Assembly: GCA_951802425.1 (NCBI GenBank)
Contig: OX637804.1
Coordinates: 310,001 to 374,000, forward strand
Direction: 5' to 3'
From: Clavaria fumosa
Taxonomy: Eukaryota > Basidiomycota > Agaricomycetes > Agaricales > Clavariaceae
DNA length: 64,000 bases
In this document: piece by piece, positions 39,238 through 49,172 of the stretch
How the letters are laid out: every line of letters begins with the position of its first letter
Position numbering within the stretch: position 1 is the first letter of the stretch
Made by a program: the position numbers and the translations under genes
Notes under the pieces: generated by a model
Databases searched by the model: none
The model's input: the letters and a program-made list of their open reading frames with translations, nothing else
Told to the model about the DNA's origin: nothing

Positions 39238-40304
39238 TGCGTCTCTCGTCCAAAACCTTGCTCCTGGGTGGGAGCCGGTGGGAGCTGCTGTTGTTGTTGC
39301 TGGGCCTGCGGGGCACCAGCCATCTGTCTCTCTCTCTCGTATATCGCGAGCCTGTCGCGGAGTAGCGCGAGTTCGTTCTCATATTCTTCCACCTCTACTG
39401 GGCCAGGGACCATCGCGCAAACCTGCGGCCTCGGGACATAGGGTCGCGAGTCCGGGAGGTGGCAGTTTCGGGCGATGTGACCCACCTGGCCACAGCGGAA
39501 GCATCGACGTTCAGCTGCAGGGGCCCGCGTCTGGTCCACGATCATCCTGTCGCCGGCACCAGCGGGATGGGGCATGATCTGAGGAGCAGGAGCGCGTTGC
39601 TGCTGCTGTGGAACGGAGGGGAAGCGAGGCGCGGGTTGCGGTGGGTTCGGGTTCGGGTAGCGCGGGGGCATGGGGAGTGGTCGCGGCGGCTGGAATTGGG
39701 TGGGGGCGGGGCGGCTGGCGTTTTGCTCGCGTATGATGGCATCGAGCCTCCTCTGTTGGGCATCCAACGTTTCGACCAGCTGCTTCCACTGGGCGTAGGT
39801 GACTGGCATGGGGTTGACATTGTAGACCCGCGTGGTCAGCCTCCGGTTGAGGTTTGATTCCAGCCAGTGGATAAGCACATCGGAATCGTCGACCAGGTCC
39901 AATTCCGCTTTACACATGAGGGTCTCGAACAATGCGAAGAACTCCGCAGCTTCTAGCGTGCCCTGTTTCAGCTTGGCGATGTCGTTTAGAGCCGTTGCGG
40001 TGATATTAGGGTCATCGAAGGCCCTTCGCAGGTCCACAACGAAGTCTTCCCAAGTTCCTGCCACTCCAGCATTCAGGATCTCGTCACCCCGCATGTTCGC
40101 CCATTCCGCTGCGAACCCTTCTCCTGTAATTTTACTCAACGCAAATAGGATCTTGTTCAGGTCACTGGCATAGAGCCCCTGGTTTCCCAGGAACTGTAGT
40201 CGGAGGGACCTGAGGAAGGTCCAGAAGTTCTTCTTATTTCCATCAAAAGATGGAATGGCTAGGTCCAGCCTTGGCATTGGGGCTGCGGGGACGGCATCTG
40301 CCAT
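39234..40304 (-). CDS. B Gag with CCHC zinc knuckle
   Basis: 356 codons from the Met at 40304. The capsid-like region opens with LDLAIPSFDGNKKNFWTFL and includes FALSKITGEGFAAEWANM and ESNLNRRLTTRVYNVNPMP. A proline-rich linker precedes the knuckle CFRCGQVGHIARNC. The C-terminus is glutamine-rich. The same frame is open upstream to 40613, apart from one TGA at 40365, so the native Gag may have been longer. It is the structural protein of the element, forming particles and binding RNA. Confidence 0.88.
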   Translation of the reverse strand: MADAVPAAPMPRLDLAIPSFDGNKKNFWTFLRSLRLQFLGNQGLYASDLNKILFALSKITGEGFAAEWANMRGDEILNAGVAGTWEDFVVDLRRAFDDPNITATALNDIAKLKQGTLEAAEFFALFETLMCKAELDLVDDSDVLIHWLESNLNRRLTTRVYNVNPMPVTYAQWKQLVETLDAQQRRLDAIIREQNASRPAPTQFQPPRPLPMPPRYPNPNPPQPAPRFPSVPQQQQRAPAPQIMPHPAGAGDRMIVDQTRAPAAERRCFRCGQVGHIARNCHLPDSRPYVPRPQVCAMVPGPVEVEEYENELALLRDRLAIYERERQMAGAPQAQQQQQQLPPAPTQEQGFGRETQ

Positions 40305-41118
40305 TTTGGGTGCGGGTGAGGGCGGCGGCGAGGGTTCTGGCGGCGATGGATTCGCGGGTTGGGGTCACGGTTCCAGCTCTGGAGTCGCAGGTGATTGTGG
40401 TGGTGGTGGTGGCGACGGTGCTTGCCAGGCTAGGCGCTCGTCTAAACTCGCAAAGTCTATGGGGGATTCGGTATGAACTGGCGGTGCTGGGGGGGATGGG
40501 GTTGATACAACGGGGGATGAAAGCGAGGGGTCGGTATTTGTGGATGATGAACTGTTCGACTCCGAGGAGGGTAAGCTCTGTCTGGATCTCCATGGAAACG
40601 TACGCGGGTTCATTCGTCGACTCGTCGTTGTCGCTGTTTACGTAGTCCTCGAGGTCGTCGAGGTTAACGTCGATGGTGCTGTGTTCGGGCGATCTCGTGC
40701 CTGAGGTTGCGGAGTCTGGTAATGCAATCGCTAGGGCTTCTCTCAATCTCTGCTCTCGTCTACTCTGTTCTTGTGCGTACAGCCTTCCGAAATAAGCCGC
40801 GAGTCTTCTTTCCTCCTCAATAATCCACAGCTCAAAGGGGCGCAGCTCTCGCAGTCTTAGTACCGCAGTTTCCGTCTCCGAGATGTCGGATTCCGTAGGT
40901 ATGTCTGGGTAGAATTCAGTTCATATGCGAGTGTCAAAGTACCTTGCCCAATATTCATCTTCTCCAAAGTCCAGGACCGTGGTGAGCCACTCGTCCGTTA
41001 TGTCCTCGTTACGCGTTGGGTACGCCAGGGTGATTCTCTCATCATTCTGTTGCACACGACGGGCAGGGGGTAAAGAGAAGGCTAGGCCAACCGGGGGTTG
41101 ACAGGGTCGAGGTAGCAA
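40243..41118 (-). pseudogene. B upstream ORF or lost Gag N-terminal extension
   Basis: Between the 5' LTR and gag a second frame is open from 41118 to 40243 with one TGA near 40921. It encodes acidic, glutamate-rich sequence (EELWIIEEERR-like, then DLEDYVNSDNDESTNEP). It is in a different frame from gag and overlaps its start by 62 bases. Past about 40560 the gag frame instead looks coding (Ser/Pro-rich). One long ancestral Gag N-terminus broken by a frameshift and a stop explains this best; a separate ORF0 is possible. No domain was recognised. Confidence 0.5.
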
Positions 41119-41125
41119 GGGGTGG

Positions 41126-41137
41126 ACGTTGAAATTG
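41126..41137 (-). promoter_or_regulatory. B primer-binding site, probable self-priming
   Basis: Minus-strand CAATTTCAACGT abuts the 5' LTR. Its complement, with one difference, is ACGTTGAAATCG inside the LTR (41193-41182), about 35 bp downstream of the TATA-like tatatata (41228-41221), where transcription should start. The single mismatch is a CG-to-CA change. Confidence 0.6.
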
Positions 41138-41696
41138 TGTCAGTCCGAGTCCCTCACAGAAGCGAGAAGGGGAAAGAAGCTCGATTTCAACGTGAGGGCC
41201 TACACTCATTACAAAGGCATTATATATACTGGGGGAAGGGGCTGTGTAGGAGGTGAGTCATAAGTAAGAGAAACGAGGCTACGCGCTCTGAGTCGTGCGG
41301 GATAGGGGAGGCAATATAGGGGAAAGGGGATGCCGAATAAGGAAGGTAGCGGCGAGGTACGAATGTGGGGAGGACGACAGAGGGAATGCTTGGCGCAGTC
41401 TTGGCTGCCCGAGGGGAGACCTCAATTAGGCCCGTTTAGGTTAGATTGATTGATGGGGGATGTCAGAGGCATTTTTGCTGATCTGCCTCCATCACGAATT
41501 GCAAAGCGTGGGAAGTCGCAAGGAACGTGGGTGGGGGCACATGATGGGTGCTGGTCGCGGGTCTATAAGTGCCAGGGGAGTCGCGAGTGTGGAGTTGAGG
41601 TCACGGGCGGTCACGTGATCCCATACTCGGTCCTCGTAACTAGATCCTAGCGCGTTGTGGACTCAGTGACGGCGGCTTACATAATGGATCCTGACA
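41138..41696 (-). repeat. B 5' LTR
   Basis: 559 bp, with the same ends as the 3' LTR. On the minus strand it carries a TATA-like motif at 41228-41221 and the predicted transcript start at about 41193. Confidence 0.95.
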
Positions 41697-42471
41697 CCGT
41701 TGTTCGGGGGGTACCTGGCACTCCACAGGTTTGGGCTCTTGGGACCTGCAGACGCATGTCGGGCAGGGGGCAGAAATGGATGGCATGCCCAATCTGGTGG
41801 CATTGGAAACAACGTCTCTCATCAGCAGGGGCACATCCATGGCCCATGGCCACATTCAGAGGGCGTGAGAGGGCTGCAGCAGGTTGCGAAAAGGTCGCAG
41901 TGGGTTGCACGGGTTGCAGTGTCCGTTCCATGACTATTGCATCAAATTGCCTTTGCTGGGCATCCAGTCTTTCTGCCAGCACTTTCCATTCTCCATAAGT
42001 CTCTGGCATCGGGGAGACACCATAGATCCTCTCCACCAACCTCCTACTCAGGTTCAACTCCAGCCAATGGACCAGGATTCCTGAGTCCTTCTCTGCACTC
42101 AACTCCGCCTGTCGGAACAGTGTCTCGAATCTTGCAAAGAACTCTGGTGCCGTCATGGCACCCTGTTTCAACCCTGCGATAACAGCAAGGGCAGTCGCAC
42201 AGTTGTTCGGGTCATCAAATGCCCACTTCATCTCCTCCACAAACTCCACCCAGGTTCCAGCCTCGCCACTACCCAGGATCTCTTCCGCTTTCATATTCGC
42301 CCATTCAGCAGCAAATCCTTCTCCAGTAATTTTGCTCAGAGCAAAAAGGACCTTCACCAGGTCCACAGCATAGACAGTCAGGTTCGCCATAAACAGGAGG
42401 CGAAGGGATCGGAGGAACGTACGGAAGTTCCTTTTCTGCCCATCAAAGGGGGCAACAGCTAGGTCCAGCAT
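41697..42471 (-). pseudogene. A1 Gag (cut by element B)
   Basis: From ATG 42471 the frame gives MLDLAVAPFDGQKRNFRTFL, FALSKITGEGFAAEWANM, LELNLSRRLVERIYGVSPMP and the knuckle CFQCHQIGHAIHFC. It is then cut by the B LTR at 41697. Relative to A2 about 13 N-terminal residues are missing. It was originally one frame with pol (see A2). Confidence 0.88.
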
Positions 42472-42528
42472 TCTGTAGCACTGTAAAATAAAATTCCGGG
42501 CCTTCGGCACTCAGGATTTCTTCGATCT

Positions 42529-42818
42529 TGTTAGGATCGCTTATGTAAGCCATCCCAAAGTGCAGTTGTGGAGAAACTGGGGAGGGTTGTTGGAAGGTCA
42601 CATGACCTGTGGCTGGGTTGGATTATGTAATCATGTAAGATCACATGACCTGGGCCTGGGCGCATCACGTGATCCGAGGGTCCGAGCGTGGGAAAGTCGG
42701 CAAGTGCCGAAGCGTTCGCTATAAGTACTTTCGCTTTTCCTTTTTTGTACTCTTTTCCCCTTATCTTAGTATTGTTGTCATGACCTTACGCTTAAGTTGT
42801 GTGAGACCCAGTCTGATA
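42529..42818 (+). repeat. A2 5' LTR
   Basis: TGTTAGGATCGC to GTCTGATA. TATA-like ctataag lies at 42719-42725, and the predicted transcript start atcttagtatt at 42763-42773. Confidence 0.93.
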
Positions 42819-42830
42819 TAATACTAAGAT
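42819..42830 (+). promoter_or_regulatory. A2 primer-binding site, probable self-priming
   Basis: The 12 bases directly after the LTR, taataCTAAGAT, are complementary over 11 bases to atcttagtatt at 42763-42773 in the LTR, about 43 bp downstream of the TATA box. A1 has the same arrangement with one change. Tf1 of fission yeast primes from the first 11 bases of its own mRNA in this way. Confidence 0.65.
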
Positions 42831-43392
42831 CTGCCTGTCCGCCCTAGCCCCGTGTCCTAACCCAGCTAGCCTGGACCCTTAATTTCAAACTGTGACACGT
42901 TGTCACAGCTCAGCCCCTATCATCCTCTTCTCCTTTACCCTGCCTGCGGTGTGTAACAGAACCGTGCGAAATTTTTACTGTGTGTAGATACACATGACCA
43001 GACCAGGAGGAAGTCAACTGTGACCCTCCCCAAGTGATACCGAGTGCCCAAGGCCCGGAACTTTGTTTTACAGCTACGTACCAGTGAATCGTGTAGTGTA
43101 CAGGGCAAGGAAAGGCCCCTACATAGTCTTTCTGTAGTTTCCTGGTCCAGTGGACAGGGCCCTTGCTCTGTGACCATTGTCAGAAGGGCACATGGGCAAC
43201 TCATTAGGAGTTGTGGAGCGACCACCTGGGACACCATTTGGGCCCCATGTTAACAAAAGTTTCATAGAATAAGAGTTCTATAGGTACATAAGTACACAGA
43301 AGAGCAGCCTAAGAGGACAGGACTGTTAAGAGATCGAAGAAATCCTGAGTGCCCAAGGCCTGGAACTTTATTTACAGCATCCAGGGCCTGTG
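42831..43392 (+). other. A2 untranslated leader
   Basis: About 560 bp without an ORF, homologous to the inverse segment 48661-48144 (A1 leader) and, at its end (gatcgaagaaatcctgag), to 42528-42505. Confidence 0.8.
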
Positions 43393-46300
43393 ATGGCAGA
43401 CCATGTCGCCCCGCCTGTAGCCCAACCTATGAGGCTTGACCTATCTGTTGCCCCCTTTGATGGGCAGAAAAGGAACTTCCGTACGTTCCTCCGATCCCTT
43501 CGCCTCCTGTTTATGGCGAACCCAACTGTCTATGCTGTGGACCTGGTGAAGGTCCTTCTTGCTCTGAGCAAAATTACTGGAGAAGGATTCGCTGCAGAGT
43601 GGGCGAATATGAAGGCGGAAGAGATCCTGGGTAGTGGCGAGGCCGGAACCTGGGCAGAGTTTGTGGAGGAGATGAAGCGCGCATTCAATGACCTGAATGA
43701 CCGTGCGACTGCCCTTGCCGATATTGCAGGGCTGAAACAGGGTGCTATGACAGCACCAGAGTTCTTCGCAAAATTCGAGACGCTGTTCCGACGGGCAAAG
43801 TTGAGTGCAGAGAAGGACTCAGGAATCCTAGTCCATTGGCTGGAGTTGAACCTGAGTAGGAGGTTGGTGGAGAGAATCTATGGTGTCTCCCCGATGCCAG
43901 AGACATATGGAGAATGGAAGGTGCTGGCTGAGAGGCTTGATGCCCAGCAAAGGCGACTGGATGGGATACTCACGGAATGGACACCGCGACCCACTGTGAC
44001 CCCCGTGCGACCCACCGCGACCCTACCACGACCTGCTGTGACCGTTTCGCGACCTCTTGTGACCCCTCTGCTGTGTACTCCAGATGTGGCCATGGCCCGA
44101 GGATGGGCCCCTGCTGATGAGAGATGTTGTTTCCGATGCCACCAGACTGGCCATGCTGTCCGTTTCTGCCCCCTGCCTGATACGCATCTGCAGGTCCCAA
44201 GGGCCCAAACCCGGGCAGCACCATGTGCCCCCCAAACGGCAGAGGGATATGAGAAAGAGATTGCACGGCTCTGAGCCTGCATAGAGCTGTGTGAGAGAGA
44301 GAGGAGGACTCCCACTGGGGAGAAGAAGTGTGCCAGCCCCCTTTCCGTCCCTGTGCCTGCTGCAAGTATACCCCGATATACTATCTTGCAGCGGAGACAT
44401 ACCCGAATTGGGGCTGAGGTGAAGGAGGAAGTGAGACTGGCAGAGTGCCTAACCAGAGTGCGGCCAGAAGTGCGGAAACATGTGCCACGAGAGCTAGCCA
44501 TCCAGGTGCACTTGGAGGCTTTCAGCACTGGCAAAGGGACCACAATGAAGGCCCTTGTCGACTCAGGGTGCACCAACTGCTTCATGGATTTGGAGTGGGC
44601 AAAAGGAGTGGGACTGGAGCCATCTCTCCTGCTGAACCCAATCACCATGTATAATGTGGATGGGACACAGAACAGGAATGGAAAGGTCCGGTATGGGATA
44701 GAGGTGCTGGTGAGAGTTGGTGACCACCAGGAGCGGATCCACTTTCTGCTGGGAAAGACCCAGTCCCACAAGGTCATCCTTGGGCATGACTGGCTCAAGT
44801 GGCATAACCCGGATATCGACTGGCAGAAGGCAGAGCTGAGCCTTACCCGCTGCCCCCCACAGTGTTCCCCATCCCCTCGAGCCTCTGCACCCCTGAAAAC
44901 GAGTACCCTTGCATCCACGAGTATTCTGGACACCCGTTTTCCCAACTCTGGCCCTACCCCCGATTGGCCCAGCCGCTACCCTTTGGTGTTTAGTGAAGCG
45001 AAGTGGGATGAACTTCCCCGCTCCTGACCAGACTTCGATATTAAGATCGAGTTCAAAAAGGACCCTGAGCACCTCTCCTCCAAGCTGTGTTCTCTGACAT
45101 GGCAGGAGATGGTGGAGATGAACTGTTGGGTGGATGAGCAGCTTGCTTCTGGACGAATCTGGCCCTCAAAATTCCTGTATGCCAGCCCCTTCTTCTTCAA
45201 ACATGAGAAGGACAAACTGCGGCCAATCATCGACTACTCGAGGCTGAATGCACACCTGATCAAGGACAAGTACCCCCTCCCCCGCATCCAAGACACAGTG
45301 GATGTGCTTAAAGGAGCGTCGATCTACTCTAAGATTGATGCAAAGGGAGGTTTCCCATCTATGCAGGTCTGGCCCGAGCACCAGCACTGCTGCGCCTTCC
45401 TGACACCCCGTGGACTCTTCGAACCAGCTGTCATGTGGTTTGGACTGCAGAATGCCCCTGCTACCTTCCAACGCTTCATGAATCATGTGTTGAGGGAGGA
45501 GATTGCAGGAGGACATGTGAGGGCCTATGTGGATGATGTCATTGTGTTTGCAGAGGACTTGGCTACACACCGGTACTGGATGGATCGGGTCTTGAGGAAG
45601 TTTGGAGAGAATGGGTTGTGTCTCAAACTCAGTAAATGCGAGTTTGAGAAGAGTGAGATCATCTTCCTGGGGATGAAGATCTCCCACAACAGACTAGAGC
45701 ATGATCCGGCCAAGGGTGTGGCAGTCCGAGATTGGCCATGTCCTAAGAATGTGAAGGATGTCCAGAGGTTCAATGGGATGCTGAACTACCTCCGCCGGCA
45801 CATCCCGAATCTTTCTGCCTGGGCAAAGCCACTCTTCTGGCTGACTGGGAATGTTCCATGGAAATGGGAGGAGGAGGAGGAAGCAGCCTTCCGAGATCTC
45901 CACCAGGCACTCGTATCAGCCCCGGTCTTGGCTCTGCCTCAGGACAAAGGGAGATGGAAGGTAGAGACAGATGCAAGCAACCTGGCAACTGGTGGAGTGC
46001 TCTCGCAGCAGCAGATGGATGGAACCTGGAGAGTTGTTGACTATATCTCCAAGGCCCTCACTGCAGCTGAGAAGAACTACAATGTGTATGACAAGGAGTT
46101 CTTGGCTGTGATTCGGGCACTTTGCGAGTGGCGAGCATACCTCATTGGAGCAGAGGAGACGATTGAGATCTGGACGGACCATGCAAACCTCCAGTACTTC
46201 CGGAAGCCCCAGAAGTTGAAGCTGAGGCAGGTTCGTTGGGTTGGAGAGCTCCAGTGCTTTGACTTTGAGATAAAGTATCGCACTGGCAAGTCGAATACAA

Positions 46301-47841
46301 AGGCAGATGCACTCTCCCGGAGACCGGACTATGGAGAGATGGTGGAGGAGGATGCACCAGTGCAGGTTTTCCCGGAAACGGAAGTCTGTGTGTCATTCAC
46401 ATCGGAAATGGAGACGCTACTCTAGAAAAATAGCACGGTACACATACAGAAGCCGGAGGAGCTTGATGATGAGTGGACACGAGATCGTGCTGGACTCTGG
46501 CGAAAGGGGATAGTCACTTGGGTCCCCCTAGGAGCTCGTGAGGCCGTTCTTGAGTTTGAGCATGACCTCCCCACTGCTGGACACCCTGGGCCCCGGAAGT
46601 TGAGAGCAGCACTAGTGAAGGGTTATTGGTGGCCGGACATGGTAAAAGATGCAGATCGGTATGCCCAGGGGTGTGAGACATGCCAGCGGACGAAGCCCGA
46701 CCGTACCAAGCGTGCTGCCCCACTGCACCCCCATCTGGTGCCCGATGGTCCCTGGTCGGTGATCTCATGGGACATAGTCGGTCCCCTCCCCCTCTCCCGT
46801 GGACATAATGCCATCCTTGTTATTGTCGACAAATTCATGAAACGGACACTGCTTGAAGCGATCGGGCTCGACCTCACAGGACTTGGAGCAGTGCGTCTCC
46901 TCCGGGATCGAGTGTTTCGTGACCATGGAGTCCCTCACAAGGTTGTGAGTGACTGGGGGTCCCAGTTCGTGTCCCGCTTCATGAAGGAGTTCTACTCCAT
47001 GATCCGGGTAAAGGCAAATCCAAGTACTGCCTTTCATCCACAGACTGATGGACAGATGGAACGGGCGAACCAGGAGATGGAGATCTATCTCCGGGCTTAC
47101 GTGGACCATCTCCAGGATGACTGGGCTGAATGGTTGTCCACTGTGGAGTTTGCTCTTAATAATCGTGAGCACTCAGCGACAGGACAGACACCTTTCTTCC
47201 TCGATTATGGACAACACCCATGGAATGGGGGGCTCCGGCCACCTTCTGAGGTGAACCTGGCAGCGGACGAGTGGATGGCTAAGCTCACGGAGTCCCGAAG
47301 AGCAGCCAAGGAGGCAATGGAGAAAGCGGTGGCAGCGATGAAGAAGAGCTACGATAAGGGGAAATGCCCAAGTCGGGAGTACTCTGAGGGAGATCTGGTC
47401 TGGCTGGATACTAGAAACTTGAAGATGGACCGGCCCTGTAAAAAGCTTGACAACAAGAGAGCAGGCCCCTTTGCAGTTGAGGAGAAGGTGGGACCTGCTG
47501 GGTATCACCTCAAGCTCCCTCGGGCCTGGTGCATCCATCGGGTCTTCAATGAGTTGCTGTTGACACCATACCACCCCCCTTCCTTCCCTTCTCAGAACCT
47601 GCCTCCCCCTCCGCCCCCTACGATTGATAATGACCACCTGGAGTATGATGTGGAGGCGATCCTTGATGTTAAGAAGGTGGGGCGTGGAGTGAGATACCTG
47701 GTGAAGTGGTTGGGATACCCTGTAGAGGAGAACACCTGGGAGCCACGACGGAACCTCACCAATGTGGCACTGCTTCTCCGGGACTTCTTCCTTGCTCACC
47801 CTGACAAGGCCAAGCTAGCTGGTCGGGACGCCCAGCCTTAA
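43393..47841 (+). pseudogene. A2 Gag-Pol, single frame with three stops
   Basis: One frame of 1483 codons runs from ATG 43393 to the stop at 47839-47841. Gag: LDLSVAPFDGQKRNFRTFL and knuckle CFRCHQTGHAVRFC. Protease: ALVDSGCTNCFMDLEW. RT: SKIDAKGGFPSMQVW and AYVDDVIVFAEDL. RNase H: VETDASNLATGGVLSQQ. Integrase: HPGPRKLRAALVKGYWWP with CETCQRTKPDRTKR, core WDIVGPLPLSRGHN and FHPQTDGQMERANQEM. Chromodomain: EYDVEAILDVKKVGRGVRYL. Three in-frame stops break it: TGA 44272-44274 at the gag-pol border, TGA 45025-45027 (A1 has CGA) and TAG 46423-46425 (A1 has CAG). A1 has CAA at the first site, so the family encodes a single Gag-Pol like Tf1. Confidence 0.93.
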
Positions 47842-47852
47842 GAGGGGGGTGA

Positions 47853-48143
47853 TGTTAGGATCGCTTATGTAAGCCATCCCAAAGTGCAGTTGTGGAGAAA
47901 CTGGGGAGGGTTGTTGGAAGGTCACATGACCTGTGGCTGGGTCAGATTATGTAATCATGTAAGATCACATGACCTGGGGCCTGGGCGCATCACGTGATCC
48001 GAGGGTCCGAGCGTGGGAAAGTCGGCAAGTGCCGAAGCGTTCGCTATATGTACTTTCACTTTTCCTTTTTTGTACTCTTTTCCCCTTATCTTAGTATTGT
48101 TGTCATGACCTTATGCTTAAGTTGTGTGAGACCCAGTCTGATA
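47853..48143 (+). repeat. A2 3' LTR
   Basis: 291 bp, preceded by the polypurine tract aagaggggggtga. Confidence 0.94.
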
Positions 48144-48661
48144 GATCTCTTAACAGTCCTGTCCTCTCAGGCTGCTCTTCTAGGTACTTATGTACCTATA
48201 GAACTCTTATTCTATGAAACTATTGGTAGTGTGGGGCCCAAATGGTGTCCCATGTGGTCGCTCCACAACTCCTAATGAGTTGCCCGTGCGCCCTTCTGAC
48301 AATGGTCACAGAGCAAGGGCCCTGTCCACTGGACCAGGAAACTACAGAAAGACTATGTAGAGGGCCTTTCCTTGCCCTGTACACTACACAATTCACTGGT
48401 ATGTAGCTGTAAAACAAAGTTCCGGGCCTTGGGCACTCGGTATCACTTGGGGAGGGTCACAGTTGACTTCCTCCTGGTCTGGTCACGTGTATCTACACAC
48501 AGTAAAAATTTCGCGCAGTTCTGTTACACACCACAGGTGGGGTAAAGGAGAAGAGGATGATAGGGGCTGAGCTGTGACAACATGTCACAGTTTGAAATTA
48601 AGGGTCCAGGCTAGCCAGGTTAGGACATGGGGCTAGGGCAGAAAGGCGGATCCTAGTATTA
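48144..48661 (-). other. A1 untranslated leader (5' part)
   Basis: Inverse homologue of 42819-43335. Together with 42528-42472 it makes up the A1 leader split by A2. Confidence 0.85.
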
Positions 48662-48950
48662 TATCAGACTGGGTCTCACACAACTTAAGCATAAGGTCAT
48701 GACAACAATACTAAGATAAGGGGAAAAGGGTACAAGAATGGAAAAGACATAGTATATATAGTGAACGCTTCGGCATTTGCTGGCGTTCCCACACTCAGAC
48801 CTCTCGGATCACATGATGCGCCCAGGCCCAAGTCATGTGATCTCCCGATTATGTAATCTTCCACCACAGGTCATGTGACCTTCCAACAACCTTCTCTAAT
48901 TTCTCCACAACTCCTCCTTTTTGGGATGGCTTAGGTAAGCAATCCTAACA
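48662..48950 (-). repeat. A1 5' LTR
   Basis: 289 bp. Next to it on the minus strand is taatactaggat, the primer site seen in A2 with one A/G change. Confidence 0.92.
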
Positions 48951-49172
48951 ACTACCTTGAACTACAAGGTATAGATTCGTGGAGGGCGCTACCTAGGCGC
49001 CCTTGAGCAGAGTGTGGACAGAGCGCCCACACGGAGTAGTAAACGCGATCAAGCCAGACTGCGGGGTTGTTAGCCACAGTGATTGAGTCATGTGGTGGCT
49101 CCACCATAAGGTACAAAACCTTAAGAGGGCCCGCCCTCTTTTTCTCTTTTCTACATCAACCATTTTTTTACA

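Larger units (their letters stand above)
35118..41696 (-). mobile_element. chromovirus B, nearly complete, inserted in A1
   Basis: Two long LTRs, 35118-35677 (560 bp) and 41138-41696 (559 bp), enclose gag and pol on the minus strand. The flanking 5-mers are ctgtt (35113-35117) and ccgtt (41697-41701), a target duplication with one C/T change. The insertion lies between the zinc knuckle and the protease of A1. The LTRs differ by 10 substitutions and one indel (about 1.8%). Confidence 0.93.
42529..48143 (+). mobile_element. chromovirus A2, full length, inserted in the A1 leader
   Basis: LTRs at 42529-42818 (290 bp) and 47853-48143 (291 bp) with a perfect 5 bp duplication gatct at 42524-42528 and 48144-48148. 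The target is the untranslated leader of A1, so the leader of A1 lies to the right in inverse orientation (48661-48144) and matches the leader of A2 (42819-43392). The orientation is opposite to A1. The LTRs differ by 5 substitutions and one indel (about 1.7%). Confidence 0.94.
31215..48950 (-). mobile_element. chromovirus A1, interrupted by elements B and A2
   Basis: LTRs of 289 bp at both ends (31215-31503 and 48662-48950), with a perfect 5 bp duplication actac at 31210-31214 and 48951-48955. The element reads on the minus strand: 5' LTR at right, leader 48661-48144, then 42528 downward, gag to 41697, pol from 35117 to 31515. Without B and A2 it measures about 5.5 kb, close to the 5.6 kb of its relative A2. 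The LTRs differ at 13 sites (about 4.5%), so it is older than its two inserts. Confidence 0.92.

Noticed and set aside
35118..41696. RIP as the cause of the transitions
   Set aside because: RIP prefers CpA and gives dense changes on one strand; here the changes are few and confined to CpG on both strands.
42819..48661. The ~510 bp inverted segments (42819-43335 and 48144-48661) as a separate TIR transposon
   Set aside because: They are the leaders of A2 and A1, brought into inverse orientation because A2 inserted into A1 in the opposite direction.
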